From positions 1 through 64,000 of the forward strand of contig DKQT01000036.1 in the NCBI GenBank assembly GCA_002471845.1: a stretch of DNA of 64,000 nt. Direction: 5' to 3'. The DNA comes from Fidelibacterota bacterium UBA7301 (lineage in GTDB: Bacteria > Fidelibacterota > Marinisomatia > Marinisomatales > TCS55). Below the pieces are notes generated by a model. That model did no database searches. It saw nothing but the letters and a program-made list of their open reading frames with translations, and was not told the origin of the DNA. Positions 8,775 to 16,113 of the stretch are shown piece after piece. How positions within the stretch are numbered: position 1 is the stretch's first letter; every line of letters begins with the position of its first letter. The translations under genes and the position numbers were made by a program.

Positions 8775-9495
8775 TAATCTTCCTTTTTTCAATCCATAGA
8801 AAAAGTAAATATGCAAAACCAAAATGGGCTAAAGCAACAAATTCTCCTGCGAGAATATACCATGGCCAAGGACCCATATAATCCAAGAGGGAAGCCATGG
8901 GCGGCTTCTCCATGATCCAAAAATAATTGGCATCCAAAAGGATATTGGCAAATAAAGCAACCGCCAGGAAAATGTTTAGGGCTATAAATGCTTTTTTCAA
9001 ACTGTTCAGGGTTGGTTTCATATCATAGACTACAACCGCATAGATCAAGGCCACCACCAGCAGATGATGCCCAACAAAATATCGGAAATAATGAAAATGA
9101 GGAAAATCCTGGACAATGTCCGGGGTCATCATCCCCTGGAGCATCCCTGACAATCCCCAGAAATACAGGATTTCAAATGTCCTGAAGTTGCGTTTAATCA
9201 TGACCAAAGGCATCAGCAGATTAGCAAAACGACAGAGTTGAAACGGCAAATGAAGGGCGATATCGAAAGAGCCGCCTAAACTCTCCAACAATACCCAAAT
9301 GGGATAATTGATGAAAATTAAGACACCCATCACATAGCCCACTCGATTCTGCTGATTAGGGTTGAGATAGTTTTTGCCATACCAGGGCAACCAAAAAACC
9401 AGGAATAAAAATAAAAAAATGGCCGTCCAATGGGACGGCCCAAATAATTCAAAGTTTTCGTAAGAATTTAAATATCCAGCTACTGCTGAACGCAT
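8767..9495 (-). CDS. YwaF/TIGR02206-like integral membrane protein
   Basis: 242 residues with about seven hydrophobic helices. The pattern matches the TIGR02206/YwaF family of unknown function: an N-terminal FELFGPSHWTAIF, then HLPFQLCRFANLL, and a later FRYFVGHHLL. It is an inner membrane protein with no assigned reaction. Codons about 19-30 encode a perfect 8-bp GC-rich hairpin followed by a run of Ts, which looks like an intrinsic terminator inside the gene (listed separately). The gene sits 8 nt after a small membrane protein gene and overlaps the aldehyde dehydrogenase start. Confidence 0.82.
   Translation of the reverse strand: MRSAVAGYLNSYENFELFGPSHWTAIFLFLFLVFWLPWYGKNYLNPNQQNRVGYVMGVLIFINYPIWVLLESLGGSFDIALHLPFQLCRFANLLMPLVMIKRNFRTFEILYFWGLSGMLQGMMTPDIVQDFPHFHYFRYFVGHHLLVVALIYAVVVYDMKPTLNSLKKAFIALNIFLAVALFANILLDANYFWIMEKPPMASLLDYMGPWPWYILAGEFVALAHFGFAYLLFLWIEKRKISG
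9402..9440 (-). terminator. Terminator-like hairpin inside a coding region
   Basis: On the minus strand, GGCCGTCC-CATT-GGACGGCC (9421-9440) forms a perfect 8-bp stem with a 4-nt loop. It is followed at once by ATTTTTTTATTTTTATT. It lies within the first 32 codons of the YwaF-like gene, in the reading direction of that gene. By shape it is as good an intrinsic terminator as any in the window. It could attenuate expression of the YwaF-like protein and the downstream aldehyde dehydrogenase, or be a by-product of the encoded GPSHWTAIFLFLFL. Confidence 0.45.
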
Positions 9496-9503
9496 GACAG
9501 GGA

Positions 9504-9719
9504 TTAGGCATCCTTTTCATGATCGGGTTTCTGGCCCCCGCCGATTTTCCGGAGTTGAATCATAGCTCCCAGAAGTGAAATAACGGCCAACATCCAAATC
9601 TGGCTGAAAGGGTTTCCAGCGGACCGTTCAAACCAGCCATGGATAAATATCGCAATGGCTAAGACGACGAGAGCAATTCCGATTCCCAGGCGGACCTTAT
9701 CATTCAAAAATCCGCTCAT
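9504..9719 (-). CDS. Small two-helix membrane protein
   Basis: 71 residues with two clear hydrophobic segments (about 11-27 and 41-56) joined by a short loop (ERSAGNPFSQ), and a charged C-terminus (GGGQKPDHEKDA). I do not recognise a family. Its ATG overlaps the stop of the Lys-rich protein gene by 4 nt, and the YwaF-like gene starts 8 nt after its stop. It is therefore part of the same transcription unit. Confidence 0.7.
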   Translation of the reverse strand: MSGFLNDKVRLGIGIALVVLAIAIFIHGWFERSAGNPFSQIWMLAVISLLGAMIQLRKIGGGQKPDHEKDA

Positions 9720-10000
9720 GCTTCTGCCTTCTTAGCTGCTGGTTTCTTTTTAGCGGCCTTGGCTTTGGTTTTTTTGGCGGCCGAAGTTGTTTTTTTAGCA
9801 GGCGTTTTTTTGGACGTGGCCTTTTTAGCTGCTGTCTTTGTTTTTGTTTTGGTCTTTTTTACCGTGGCTTTGGTTGCTGTTTTCGTTGTTGCTTTTTCAG
9901 CCTTTTTTTTAGACCCTGCAATGGCGGCCGTTTTTAATGCTTTTAACCTTTCTTTATTTTTCCTGTGTTTCTTTGCTACGAGTCTTTGCTTCTTATTCAT
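9716..10000 (-). CDS. Lysine/alanine-rich histone H1-like protein
   Basis: A 94-residue, extremely basic protein. After an ordered-looking start (MNKKQRLVAKKHRKNKERLK), the rest is low-complexity repeats of the KKT/AKK/TKT type, as in the C-terminal tail of histone H1 and bacterial H1-like proteins such as Hc1, AlgP/AlgR3 or the HU tail. It most likely binds DNA or RNA non-specifically. A good Shine-Dalgarno (AAAGGAAG) precedes the ATG. It is the first gene of a coupled minus-strand unit, directly downstream of tRNA-Sec. The opposite strand carries a long hydrophobic open frame that is only a by-product of its composition. Confidence 0.75.
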   Translation of the reverse strand: MNKKQRLVAKKHRKNKERLKALKTAAIAGSKKKAEKATTKTATKATVKKTKTKTKTAAKKATSKKTPAKKTTSAAKKTKAKAAKKKPAAKKAEA

Positions 10001-10030
10001 TCCACTTCCTTTAAGAGTTTTTAATTTTTC

Positions 10031-10071
10031 GGGGACGCTTGGGAATCCCTGCCGGCAGGCAGGGAACCCAA
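10031..10071 (-). repeat. Broken copy of the tRNA-Sec 3' end interrupted by a palindrome
   Basis: Two blocks repeat the 3' part of tRNA-Sec exactly. ACGCTTGGGAATC at 10035-10047 equals 10090-10102, and GAACCCAA at 10064-10071 equals 10103-10110. In the tRNA these are contiguous. Here 16 nt (CCTGCCGGCAGGCAGG, 10048-10063) are inserted between them, at the point matching the T-loop, and one A of the acceptor stem is missing. The first 12 nt of the insert are a perfect palindrome. It is best read as a decayed partial tRNA duplication that received a small palindromic repeat. Confidence 0.75.
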
Positions 10072-10084
10072 AATACTCTATCAG

Positions 10085-10177
10085 CGGGAACGCTTGGGAA
10101 TCGAACCCAACTCCCCGCTCTTCACGGGGACAACGGTGTTGAAGACCGCGAGGGGCACCAGCCTCCTAATCATTCCC
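10085..10177 (-). tRNA. selC: tRNA-Sec (anticodon TCA)
   Basis: A 93-nt tRNA on the minus strand. The acceptor GGGAATG pairs with CGTTCCC. The D-arm is long (GAGG...CCTC). The anticodon arm is GCGGT-CTTCAAC-ACCGT, with TCA in the middle of the 7-nt loop. The variable arm CCCCG-TGAAGAG-CGGGG is extended, and the T-arm is TTGGG-TTCGATT-CCCAA. A TCA anticodon, long variable arm and long D-stem together mark selenocysteine tRNA, which reads in-frame UGA codons with SelB. CCA is not encoded. No selA, selB or selD is present in the window. It lies 19 nt downstream of the TPR/SPOR gene. Confidence 0.93.
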
Positions 10178-10196
10178 ATATGGGGGTCATATCCCC

Positions 10197-11042
10197 TTAT
10201 TCGGGGTTGTTTATGACCCGGAAATCTAATCCAAATTTCTTTTTCAGTTTCCGTCCAATTTTATCGGCAGATTCCTTTGTTTCAAAACGCACAATTCTGA
10301 CAGCGTGGAGCCGTTTCCCATTGGAATTCACTGTATGAACTTCTGTGGCATACCCATTCCCCTGGAGTTGTTTTTTCAGACGATTTGCATTATCATATTT
10401 TCCGAAGGCCCCCACTTGAATTACCCATGGTTTAGGTATTCGCTTGGGTACCACATCTTTCCGTTTAGCCTTGGCGGACTTGATTCGGTTACTGATTGCG
10501 CTGGGGTCCAATTTAACCAATTTGGCTTTCCGGCGTGAATTATCCAATCCCTCGATCCCATATTGCAAATATTTTAAACTCGGGTACAATTGTTTGATAG
10601 TCCGCAGCGCTGCCTTGGCAGAATCTTCCTCTCCCGTAGCAAAATAAGAATTGACCATAAGATCCAGTGCCCGCTGGTGATGATCTCCCTGGGGGTATTT
10701 GAATAAAACTGCCTTAAACTGGACGCTTGCCTGGGAATAGAGTCCACGTGAAAACAGGTATTCGCCAATTTTCATCCCGGCTCTCGATGCAAACGGTGAA
10801 TTGGGAAATTTATTTATAAAATCCCGAAACTGAATAAGGGAAGCATCGCCGTTATCATTGACCATGGCCTGGAGGAAATATACCCCCGCTTCATCCGGAT
10901 ACCGATTTAATAATTCAGGCAAATTAAGCTTTACTTCATCCAACCTTCCCTTTTCAAGCAGGGTTAAATAGAGATCAATATTTTGAGCATAAAGCTGTTC
11001 CCCGAAAAGAATCGCAAAGATAAATAATGAACACTTCCTCAT
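10197..11042 (-). CDS. TPR/SPOR-domain envelope protein
   Basis: 281 residues. It has a signal peptide (MRKCSLFIFAILFGEQLYA), a helical tetratricopeptide-like region (about 20-165, e.g. AGVYFLQAMVNDNG and EDSAKAALRTIKQLYP), a basic linker, and a C-terminal SPOR domain beginning WVIQVGAFGKYDNANRLKKQL. SPOR domains bind glycan strands stripped of stem peptides at division sites, so this is probably a periplasmic or outer-membrane protein linked to cell-wall remodelling. It overlaps the LapB-like gene by 4 nt and is the last protein gene of the miaB-lapA-lapB unit. Confidence 0.82.
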   Translation of the reverse strand: MRKCSLFIFAILFGEQLYAQNIDLYLTLLEKGRLDEVKLNLPELLNRYPDEAGVYFLQAMVNDNGDASLIQFRDFINKFPNSPFASRAGMKIGEYLFSRGLYSQASVQFKAVLFKYPQGDHHQRALDLMVNSYFATGEEDSAKAALRTIKQLYPSLKYLQYGIEGLDNSRRKAKLVKLDPSAISNRIKSAKAKRKDVVPKRIPKPWVIQVGAFGKYDNANRLKKQLQGNGYATEVHTVNSNGKRLHAVRIVRFETKESADKIGRKLKKKFGLDFRVINNPE

Positions 11043-12085
11043 TTCTCGTCGGGATTGGTTAAAAGTTGAATAATATCATCAATCTGGTTGGATAACTCAT
11101 GGGGTTTTGACACATGAAGTGACAACTTCAGCTTCATAAGGTGTGCATGGATTGAGCCGTTATTCCTGGTAAGGGCATCATCTACAAGATTAAGGGCATT
11201 ACTGTGTTCCCCCTTTTCTTCCAGTACATTCGCAAGTTTAGCCAATGCATTCAAGTTGGATGGGTCTTTTTCCAAAATCCGCTCATAGAATTTTTCCACT
11301 TCACTGAAGCGGCCGAGATCAAATAAGGCAGATTCAATTTTCGAATAAACATAACGACCATCTTCTGGATTGATCAGGGCGAACTTTTCCCAATTTTCAA
11401 TAGCCTTTACTAGATCCCTGTTTTCAGCAAATAGGTCCCCCAATCTTAAATAGGGCAGTCCGAAATCCGGGGCTGTCTTAATGGCTTTCTGGAATTGGGC
11501 TTCCGCTTCTTTTCGCTGGCCTTTTTCCAATTTGTCCATCCCTTGGAAAACGAGGAATCTAGCAATCTGGACCGGATCCTGGGATTGCCTCAGTTTCTGT
11601 ATGGATTTGGTAACCTGGGTGGCACGATCCCAATCCCGCTGATCTTCAAAAATTTTCAGTAAAAATTCATTGGCCCACAGGTTTTTTCGATCCAGTTTCA
11701 GAACAATTTCAGCTTCCCGTCTGGCCTTGTTCAAATGGCCGATCTGTTCAAAATCCAGTGCCAGGGATTGATGAATATCCCGGCGTATTTCATTGGTCAG
11801 ATTGGGACGTACAGTGAGAGATTGATGAATTTTTACCGCTGCCTGGGCATTTCCTTCTTCCCGGAGAATATCCCCCATTTGGAGGTAGGCATCGATATGA
11901 CTGGTGTCTTGTTTAACCACATCCCTTAAGTGATCCAAGGCTGTGCGTGTATCCCCCTGAACCATGGCATTCAACGCATGGGTATAAATGGACTCGGTGC
12001 GCTTTTGCTTTTTAGGACGGTAATAATAAAAAAGAAATCCGCCCGCTAGAACCAGCGCAACGGCAATCGGAATAATCCAATTCAA
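11039..12085 (-). CDS. lapB: LapB/YciM-like TPR protein
   Basis: 348 residues: one N-terminal membrane anchor (about 3-22), then a cytoplasmic string of TPR repeats, for example ALDHLRDVVKQDTSHIDAYLQMG and AEAQFQKAIKTAPDFGLPYLRLG. The order anchor, TPRs, and a LapA-like gene just upstream matches LapA-LapB of proteobacteria. There LapB recruits FtsH to LpxC and coordinates lipopolysaccharide synthesis. Unlike E. coli LapB, it has no C-terminal Cys4 rubredoxin-like metal domain; the protein ends in LTNPDEK. The start is a TTG at 12085, 2 nt after the lapA stop, with GGAG upstream. Confidence 0.75.
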   Translation of the reverse strand: MNWIIPIAVALVLAGGFLFYYYRPKKQKRTESIYTHALNAMVQGDTRTALDHLRDVVKQDTSHIDAYLQMGDILREEGNAQAAVKIHQSLTVRPNLTNEIRRDIHQSLALDFEQIGHLNKARREAEIVLKLDRKNLWANEFLLKIFEDQRDWDRATQVTKSIQKLRQSQDPVQIARFLVFQGMDKLEKGQRKEAEAQFQKAIKTAPDFGLPYLRLGDLFAENRDLVKAIENWEKFALINPEDGRYVYSKIESALFDLGRFSEVEKFYERILEKDPSNLNALAKLANVLEEKGEHSNALNLVDDALTRNNGSIHAHLMKLKLSLHVSKPHELSNQIDDIIQLLTNPDEK

Positions 12086-12087
12086 TG

Positions 12088-12405
12088 TTAGACGTCTCCG
12101 TCTTCCGTTTCATAAATACCTTCGTCAATTGCCACATTGCGAAGGTCGTTCAGCTCATCTGAAAGGCGTCGGTTTTTAGTTTTCAAGGAGCGAATCTCCG
12201 ATTTTCCAGATAGAATATTGGTCACCGCCACACCATACCCAATGAGAATGCCGACAGAAAGGGCTCCCAGCATCACCAGGGCCACCTGCACATTGTCATA
12301 TTGGGCTACAATTAGATTCACCGAAACCAAGTTTGTGTTTTGCATCAGAAAAACCAAAACTAGGATAAGGACCACCAATCCTGCAAAAATTTTAACCAGT
12401 TTCAT
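12088..12405 (-). CDS. lapA: LapA-domain (DUF1049) inner membrane protein
   Basis: 105 residues with two membrane helices: about 4-22 (IFAGLVVLILVLVFLMQN) and 42-62 (VALVMLGALSVGILIGYGV). A cytoplasmic coiled coil follows (IRSLKTKNRRLSDELNDLRN). The QNTNLVSVNLI segment between the helices is the LapA/DUF1049 signature. In proteobacteria LapA works with LapB in controlling lipopolysaccharide assembly. The start overlaps the miaB stop by one base (TGATG). Confidence 0.82.
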   Translation of the reverse strand: MKLVKIFAGLVVLILVLVFLMQNTNLVSVNLIVAQYDNVQVALVMLGALSVGILIGYGVAVTNILSGKSEIRSLKTKNRRLSDELNDLRNVAIDEGIYETEDGDV

Positions 12406-13733
12406 CAGGCTCCCTCCATTTCTTGAATTTGAATAATTTCTCCGTGCAGGGAAATCCCGCGGGCATCTTTGATTCTCACTGGAACAAGGTCCTTTACCTG
12501 AACATCCCCTTTATCAAAGATAACCAATTTATTGGAATCTGTACGCCCTGCCCATTGGTCTGAAGATCGTTTGCTTTCCTTTTCAACCAGGACTAATTCA
12601 GTGCGCCCCACCAATTCTTTATTCCGGAGTAAGGTATGCTGTTTTTGGGTTTCAATCACCCGTTCCAGGCGATTCTGCTTTTCACTTTCTGAAACATGGT
12701 CCTCGAATTCCGCTGCTTTTGTTCCGGGGCGGGATGAGTATTTAAATGTAAAAGCGGAATCAAACTTTATCATTTCCATTACTTCAATTGTTTCCTGGAA
12801 TTCTGCTTCATTCTCCCCGGGGAATCCCACAATAATATCCGTTGAAATACCCGCACCGGGCAATGTTTTTCGTATTTTATTGGCCAGGGTGATGAATTCT
12901 TTTTTCGTGTATGTTCGATTCATTTGCTTTAAAACACGGTCATTCCCCGCCTGGAGAGGTAAATGAACATAATTGCAGATATTTTCATGCTTAGCCATCA
13001 CATCCAAAACTTCCTGGGTCATGTCCTGGGGATGGGGTGATGTATAACGAATTCGTTTTAATCCCGGGAATTGAGCCACAGCTTCCAGCAATTCGTGGAA
13101 TCCCAACCCGTCATAGTTATAAGAATTTACATTTTGTCCCAGAAGGGTGATCTCCACAAACCCGTCGGCCACCGCTTTTGCCGCTTCATCTACAATACTG
13201 TTTAAACTTCTGGATCGTTCCCGCCCGCGGGTAAAAGGGACAATACAAAATGTACAGAATTTATCACAGCCCCGCATGATGGATATCCAAGCGTTAATTC
13301 CCTCACTCCTGCTGGGAAACATATCATCATAGACTTCGAAACGGGACAGTTTCGTATCCACCAAATGGTCGCTTTCACCGTTTCTTTCACGGATCATTTC
13401 AGACAGCCGGCGGTAGGAATCAGGACCTAAAACAATATCCACATAGGGCTTGGACTCGAGGATGTCATCCTTAAGATTCTGGGCCATGCAGCCGAGGACA
13501 CCAATAATCATCCCCGGATTTTTCTTCTTGATTTGTTGATAATAACCCAAACGGGAGTGAACCTTATCTTCTGCATGTTCCCGGATGGCACAGGTATTTA
13601 CAAATATAGCGTCAGCATCATGGATATCCTTGGATTCGGTATAGCCTTCCCTGGTGAGAAGACCGGAAACCAGCTCTGAATCCGCCACGTTCATCTGGCA
13701 GCCATACGTTTCTATATAGTATGATTTATTCAT
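12405..13733 (-). CDS. miaB: tRNA-2-methylthio-N6-dimethylallyladenosine synthase
   Basis: A 442-residue radical-SAM methylthiotransferase that adds the 2-methylthio group to i6A37 of tRNAs reading UNN codons. The N-terminal auxiliary Fe-S cluster ligands are C12, C48 and C82 (YGCQMN, NTCAI, LGCMAQ). The SAM cluster ligands are C156, C160 and C163 (GCDKFCTFC). A TRAM domain occupies roughly the last 65 residues. The combination YGCQMN + CTFCIVPFTRGRE is that of MiaB rather than RimO or MtaB. It is the first gene of the miaB-lapA-lapB-TPR/SPOR run. Confidence 0.95.
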   Translation of the reverse strand: MNKSYYIETYGCQMNVADSELVSGLLTREGYTESKDIHDADAIFVNTCAIREHAEDKVHSRLGYYQQIKKKNPGMIIGVLGCMAQNLKDDILESKPYVDIVLGPDSYRRLSEMIRERNGESDHLVDTKLSRFEVYDDMFPSRSEGINAWISIMRGCDKFCTFCIVPFTRGRERSRSLNSIVDEAAKAVADGFVEITLLGQNVNSYNYDGLGFHELLEAVAQFPGLKRIRYTSPHPQDMTQEVLDVMAKHENICNYVHLPLQAGNDRVLKQMNRTYTKKEFITLANKIRKTLPGAGISTDIIVGFPGENEAEFQETIEVMEMIKFDSAFTFKYSSRPGTKAAEFEDHVSESEKQNRLERVIETQKQHTLLRNKELVGRTELVLVEKESKRSSDQWAGRTDSNKLVIFDKGDVQVKDLVPVRIKDARGISLHGEIIQIQEMEGA

Positions 13734-13779
13734 GGGGCAATTGTTAAAATTACTGAGAGAGTAATAGAGTAAAAAAGGC

Positions 13780-14718
13780 TTACTTCAAGTAGCCGGAGAA
13801 AAAATAATCCATTGGATTTTGGGGTGCGCCGTACTGATGGACTTCATAATGGAGGTGGGGACCCGCTGAGCGACCACTATTTCCGGAAATGGCGATTAAT
13901 TCACCGCGCTTCAATTCCTGACCTCGCTTTACCTTTATGTTCGCCAAATGAGCGTAGATGGTCCTATACCCGTTACCGTGGTCAATCTTAATCACTTTAC
14001 CATAACCGCCCTGGTTCCCGGCATAGCGAACTTTCCCGTCGGCAGGAGAATATACCTTGGTGCCTGTATTCACAGCGAAATCCTGTCCGTAATGATAGCG
14101 TACTTTTCCAGTAAAAGGATCCTCTCGATACCCAAACCCGGAACCCAAAAAACCTTCTTGAACCGGACGAATAGAAGGAACTATTTTCAAATTATCGGAA
14201 TGATCACGAACCTTATCATAAAGCGTATTATAACTTTTTAACTCCAATTTTACTTTTCTTGATAGGGCTTCCACATTCATCTCAATTTCTGAAATGCGGG
14301 ATGTGACATCCGGTGCAATGCCGTCCATAGCTGGATTATTAATATTTGTACCACCCACACCCATTTTCCTTACATCCTGGTCAATCTGGGGTAAACCTGC
14401 ATAGGTCCGTATGGCCTGATCTTTTTCCTCAATTGTACCCACTTTACCGGATACGTCCTCAAGTTCAGTTTGCAATTCTACTAAGGTCTGAGTCAATTGT
14501 TGATAACTAGCCCGCAAATCCTTCAACTTGGCCCTGTATAAAAGACCGGTCATAGCATCGGCGCTAAAGAATAGTATCACAGATACAAATACAACAGCAA
14601 TCCCCGCAATCGTCAAAAGTTTCTGATGGGAAAAGTGAAAATGATGCACATCTGTATCTCTTTCGGATACTATGATATAGTTATGGTATTTATGTGATTT
14701 TTTCTTACGACGAAACAT
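13780..14718 (-). CDS. M23-family membrane-anchored endopeptidase
   Basis: 312 residues: a short basic cytoplasmic N-terminus, one membrane helix (about 35-54), a coiled-coil region (LKDLRASYQQLTQTLVELQ and onward), and a C-terminal LytM/M23 domain. The zinc motifs are visible as HYGQDF (first His and Asp) and GPHLHYEV (the HxH). The architecture resembles MepM/NlpD-type and Bacteroidota-type M23 proteins that cut peptidoglycan cross-links, so it probably acts in wall growth or separation. All predicted metal ligands are present, favouring an active enzyme over an EnvC-like activator domain. Confidence 0.88.
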   Translation of the reverse strand: MFRRKKKSHKYHNYIIVSERDTDVHHFHFSHQKLLTIAGIAVVFVSVILFFSADAMTGLLYRAKLKDLRASYQQLTQTLVELQTELEDVSGKVGTIEEKDQAIRTYAGLPQIDQDVRKMGVGGTNINNPAMDGIAPDVTSRISEIEMNVEALSRKVKLELKSYNTLYDKVRDHSDNLKIVPSIRPVQEGFLGSGFGYREDPFTGKVRYHYGQDFAVNTGTKVYSPADGKVRYAGNQGGYGKVIKIDHGNGYRTIYAHLANIKVKRGQELKRGELIAISGNSGRSAGPHLHYEVHQYGAPQNPMDYFFSGYLK

Positions 14719-14780
14719 GATTAATTCGACCTTAAGTAATCTCTTAATTTATAATTTTATTTATCAAACAGCCAAATTGA

Positions 14781-15629
14781 TCATTTAAGATATATTTTAA
14801 GCAGTTGAGAGCGGGTGCTGTGCCGCAATCTCTGGAGTCCCCGTTTCTTAATTTGCCGTATTCTTTCTCCTGTAAGGCCCATAGTCCTGCCGATTTCTTC
14901 CAGGTTTTTTTGATCGTCTCCATCCAACCCAAAATACAAGCGTATGACTTTTTCTTCCCGCTCGTCCAGGGTATGCAAAACCTTGAATATTTCATCTTTC
15001 AGGGAATCGAGAAAAATTTTCTTTTCCAGGCGATCATCATCGGAAGTTAAGAAGTCAACCCGGGTTGCGGTTGAATCATCCATGGGTTCATCCAGAGAAT
15101 AAGTGCTGCTGAAGGATTGAATCAGGCTTTCAATCCAGGAAATGGTAGTATTTGAAATTTCGGCCAATTCTTCCGATGTGGGCTCCCGTTCATAGATTTG
15201 TTCCAATTCCAAGGATTGACGATAGAGCTGGCCCATTCTCTCCGTTACATTTGAGGGAAGCCGGATGGTGCGCCCTGTTTTATTGATGGCCTGGCGAATA
15301 CTCTGAGAAATCCACCACACGGCATAGGAAATGAAGCGAAATCCCCGTGTTTCATCGAAGCGCTGTACGGCCTTGATCAGACCGAGATTGCCTTCATTGA
15401 TAAGATCTTCAAGAGGGATACCATATTTCTGGAATTTTTTTGCTACCGCTACGACAAAGCGCAAATTGTGAGTGACAAGTTTATTAATAGCAACGGTGTC
15501 ACCGGCTTTGGCCTTTTGGGCAAGTTCGACCTCCTCCGCATTTGAAAGTGGTTCGTGGTCTTTTATTTCCTGGAGATATTGAGTAAGGGCAGTCTTAGGT
15601 TTAGCTGGAGAGGATTTGGAAGGCGGCAA
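14781..15629 (-). CDS. rpoD: RNA polymerase sigma-70 factor, short RpoD type
   Basis: A 282-residue group 1/2 sigma factor. Region 1.2 is at the N-terminus (TALTQYLQEIKDHEPLSNAE). Region 2 contains NLRFVVAVAKKFQ, LIQ-type NEGNLGLIKAVQRFD and the -10-recognition segment SYAVWWISQSIRQAI. Regions 3 and 4 follow, ending with TGERIRQIKKRGLQRLR for -35 recognition. Region 1.1 is absent. In Bacteroidota the primary sigma factor is this short form (about 286 residues), so it may be the housekeeping factor here. A second RpoD outside the window would make it an alternative factor. Confidence 0.9.
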   Translation of the reverse strand: MPPSKSSPAKPKTALTQYLQEIKDHEPLSNAEEVELAQKAKAGDTVAINKLVTHNLRFVVAVAKKFQKYGIPLEDLINEGNLGLIKAVQRFDETRGFRFISYAVWWISQSIRQAINKTGRTIRLPSNVTERMGQLYRQSLELEQIYEREPTSEELAEISNTTISWIESLIQSFSSTYSLDEPMDDSTATRVDFLTSDDDRLEKKIFLDSLKDEIFKVLHTLDEREEKVIRLYFGLDGDDQKNLEEIGRTMGLTGERIRQIKKRGLQRLRHSTRSQLLKIYLK

Positions 15630-15634
15630 TGAAT

Positions 15635-16069
15635 TTAATCAGATTCAGTTTTTTCTTCTGTATTGGCTTCCCCGGGGGATTCTTCCACTACCGGTTCAAC
15701 ATCGATTGCTTTTGAAACATCGCTGTCATTTATATTGTATTCACTTTTGATGCGATCAATTTCATTGTCTTTTTCTGCGATGGCGGTAGAAATTTCATCT
15801 ATATTTTCCACATGGGTGAAAAATTCTGCATTCCCCGTAAAATTCACCATATTGTCATCCTTCGCTTGCCCATAAACAAGTTTTCCCAAGGCTTCCCGTT
15901 CCCTACGCCGATCCCGTTGGAGTTGGAGGATTTCCAATTTGATCTTGCTGATCTTAGTTAATTCTTCTGTTTTAGCAACGGCAACTTTACTCACTTCTTC
16001 TGCTTTCTCAACGGCAGCGCTGCTCCATTCTTTCATATTTTCTTTTAAATCATCCCATAATTTTGACAT
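15635..16069 (-). CDS. Coiled-coil hypothetical protein
   Basis: 144 residues, highly charged and mostly helical, with a repeated motif near the N-terminus (KAEEVSKVAVAKTEELTKISK). Two heptad-like stretches follow, then an acidic tail (ESPGEANTEEKTESD). There is no signal peptide or membrane helix. The start resembles phasin/apolipoprotein-like amphipathic helices, but I cannot name a family. It ends 5 nt before the rpoD-type sigma gene and is probably co-transcribed with it. Confidence 0.65.
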   Translation of the reverse strand: MSKLWDDLKENMKEWSSAAVEKAEEVSKVAVAKTEELTKISKIKLEILQLQRDRRREREALGKLVYGQAKDDNMVNFTGNAEFFTHVENIDEISTAIAEKDNEIDRIKSEYNINDSDVSKAIDVEPVVEESPGEANTEEKTESD

Positions 16070-16113
16070 AGTCCCCTCGCTTTCGCTTTATAATGATATT
16101 GGAATTTGAATGA

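Noticed and set aside
9759..10142. 127-codon plus-strand hydrophobic frame
   Set aside because: It is the antisense of the Lys/Ala-rich gene (AAG/GCC codons read backwards give Phe/Leu/Val) and runs into the antisense of tRNA-Sec.
12532..12966. 144-codon frame antisense to miaB
   Set aside because: miaB has all six Fe-S cysteines in order; the opposite frame is a shadow.
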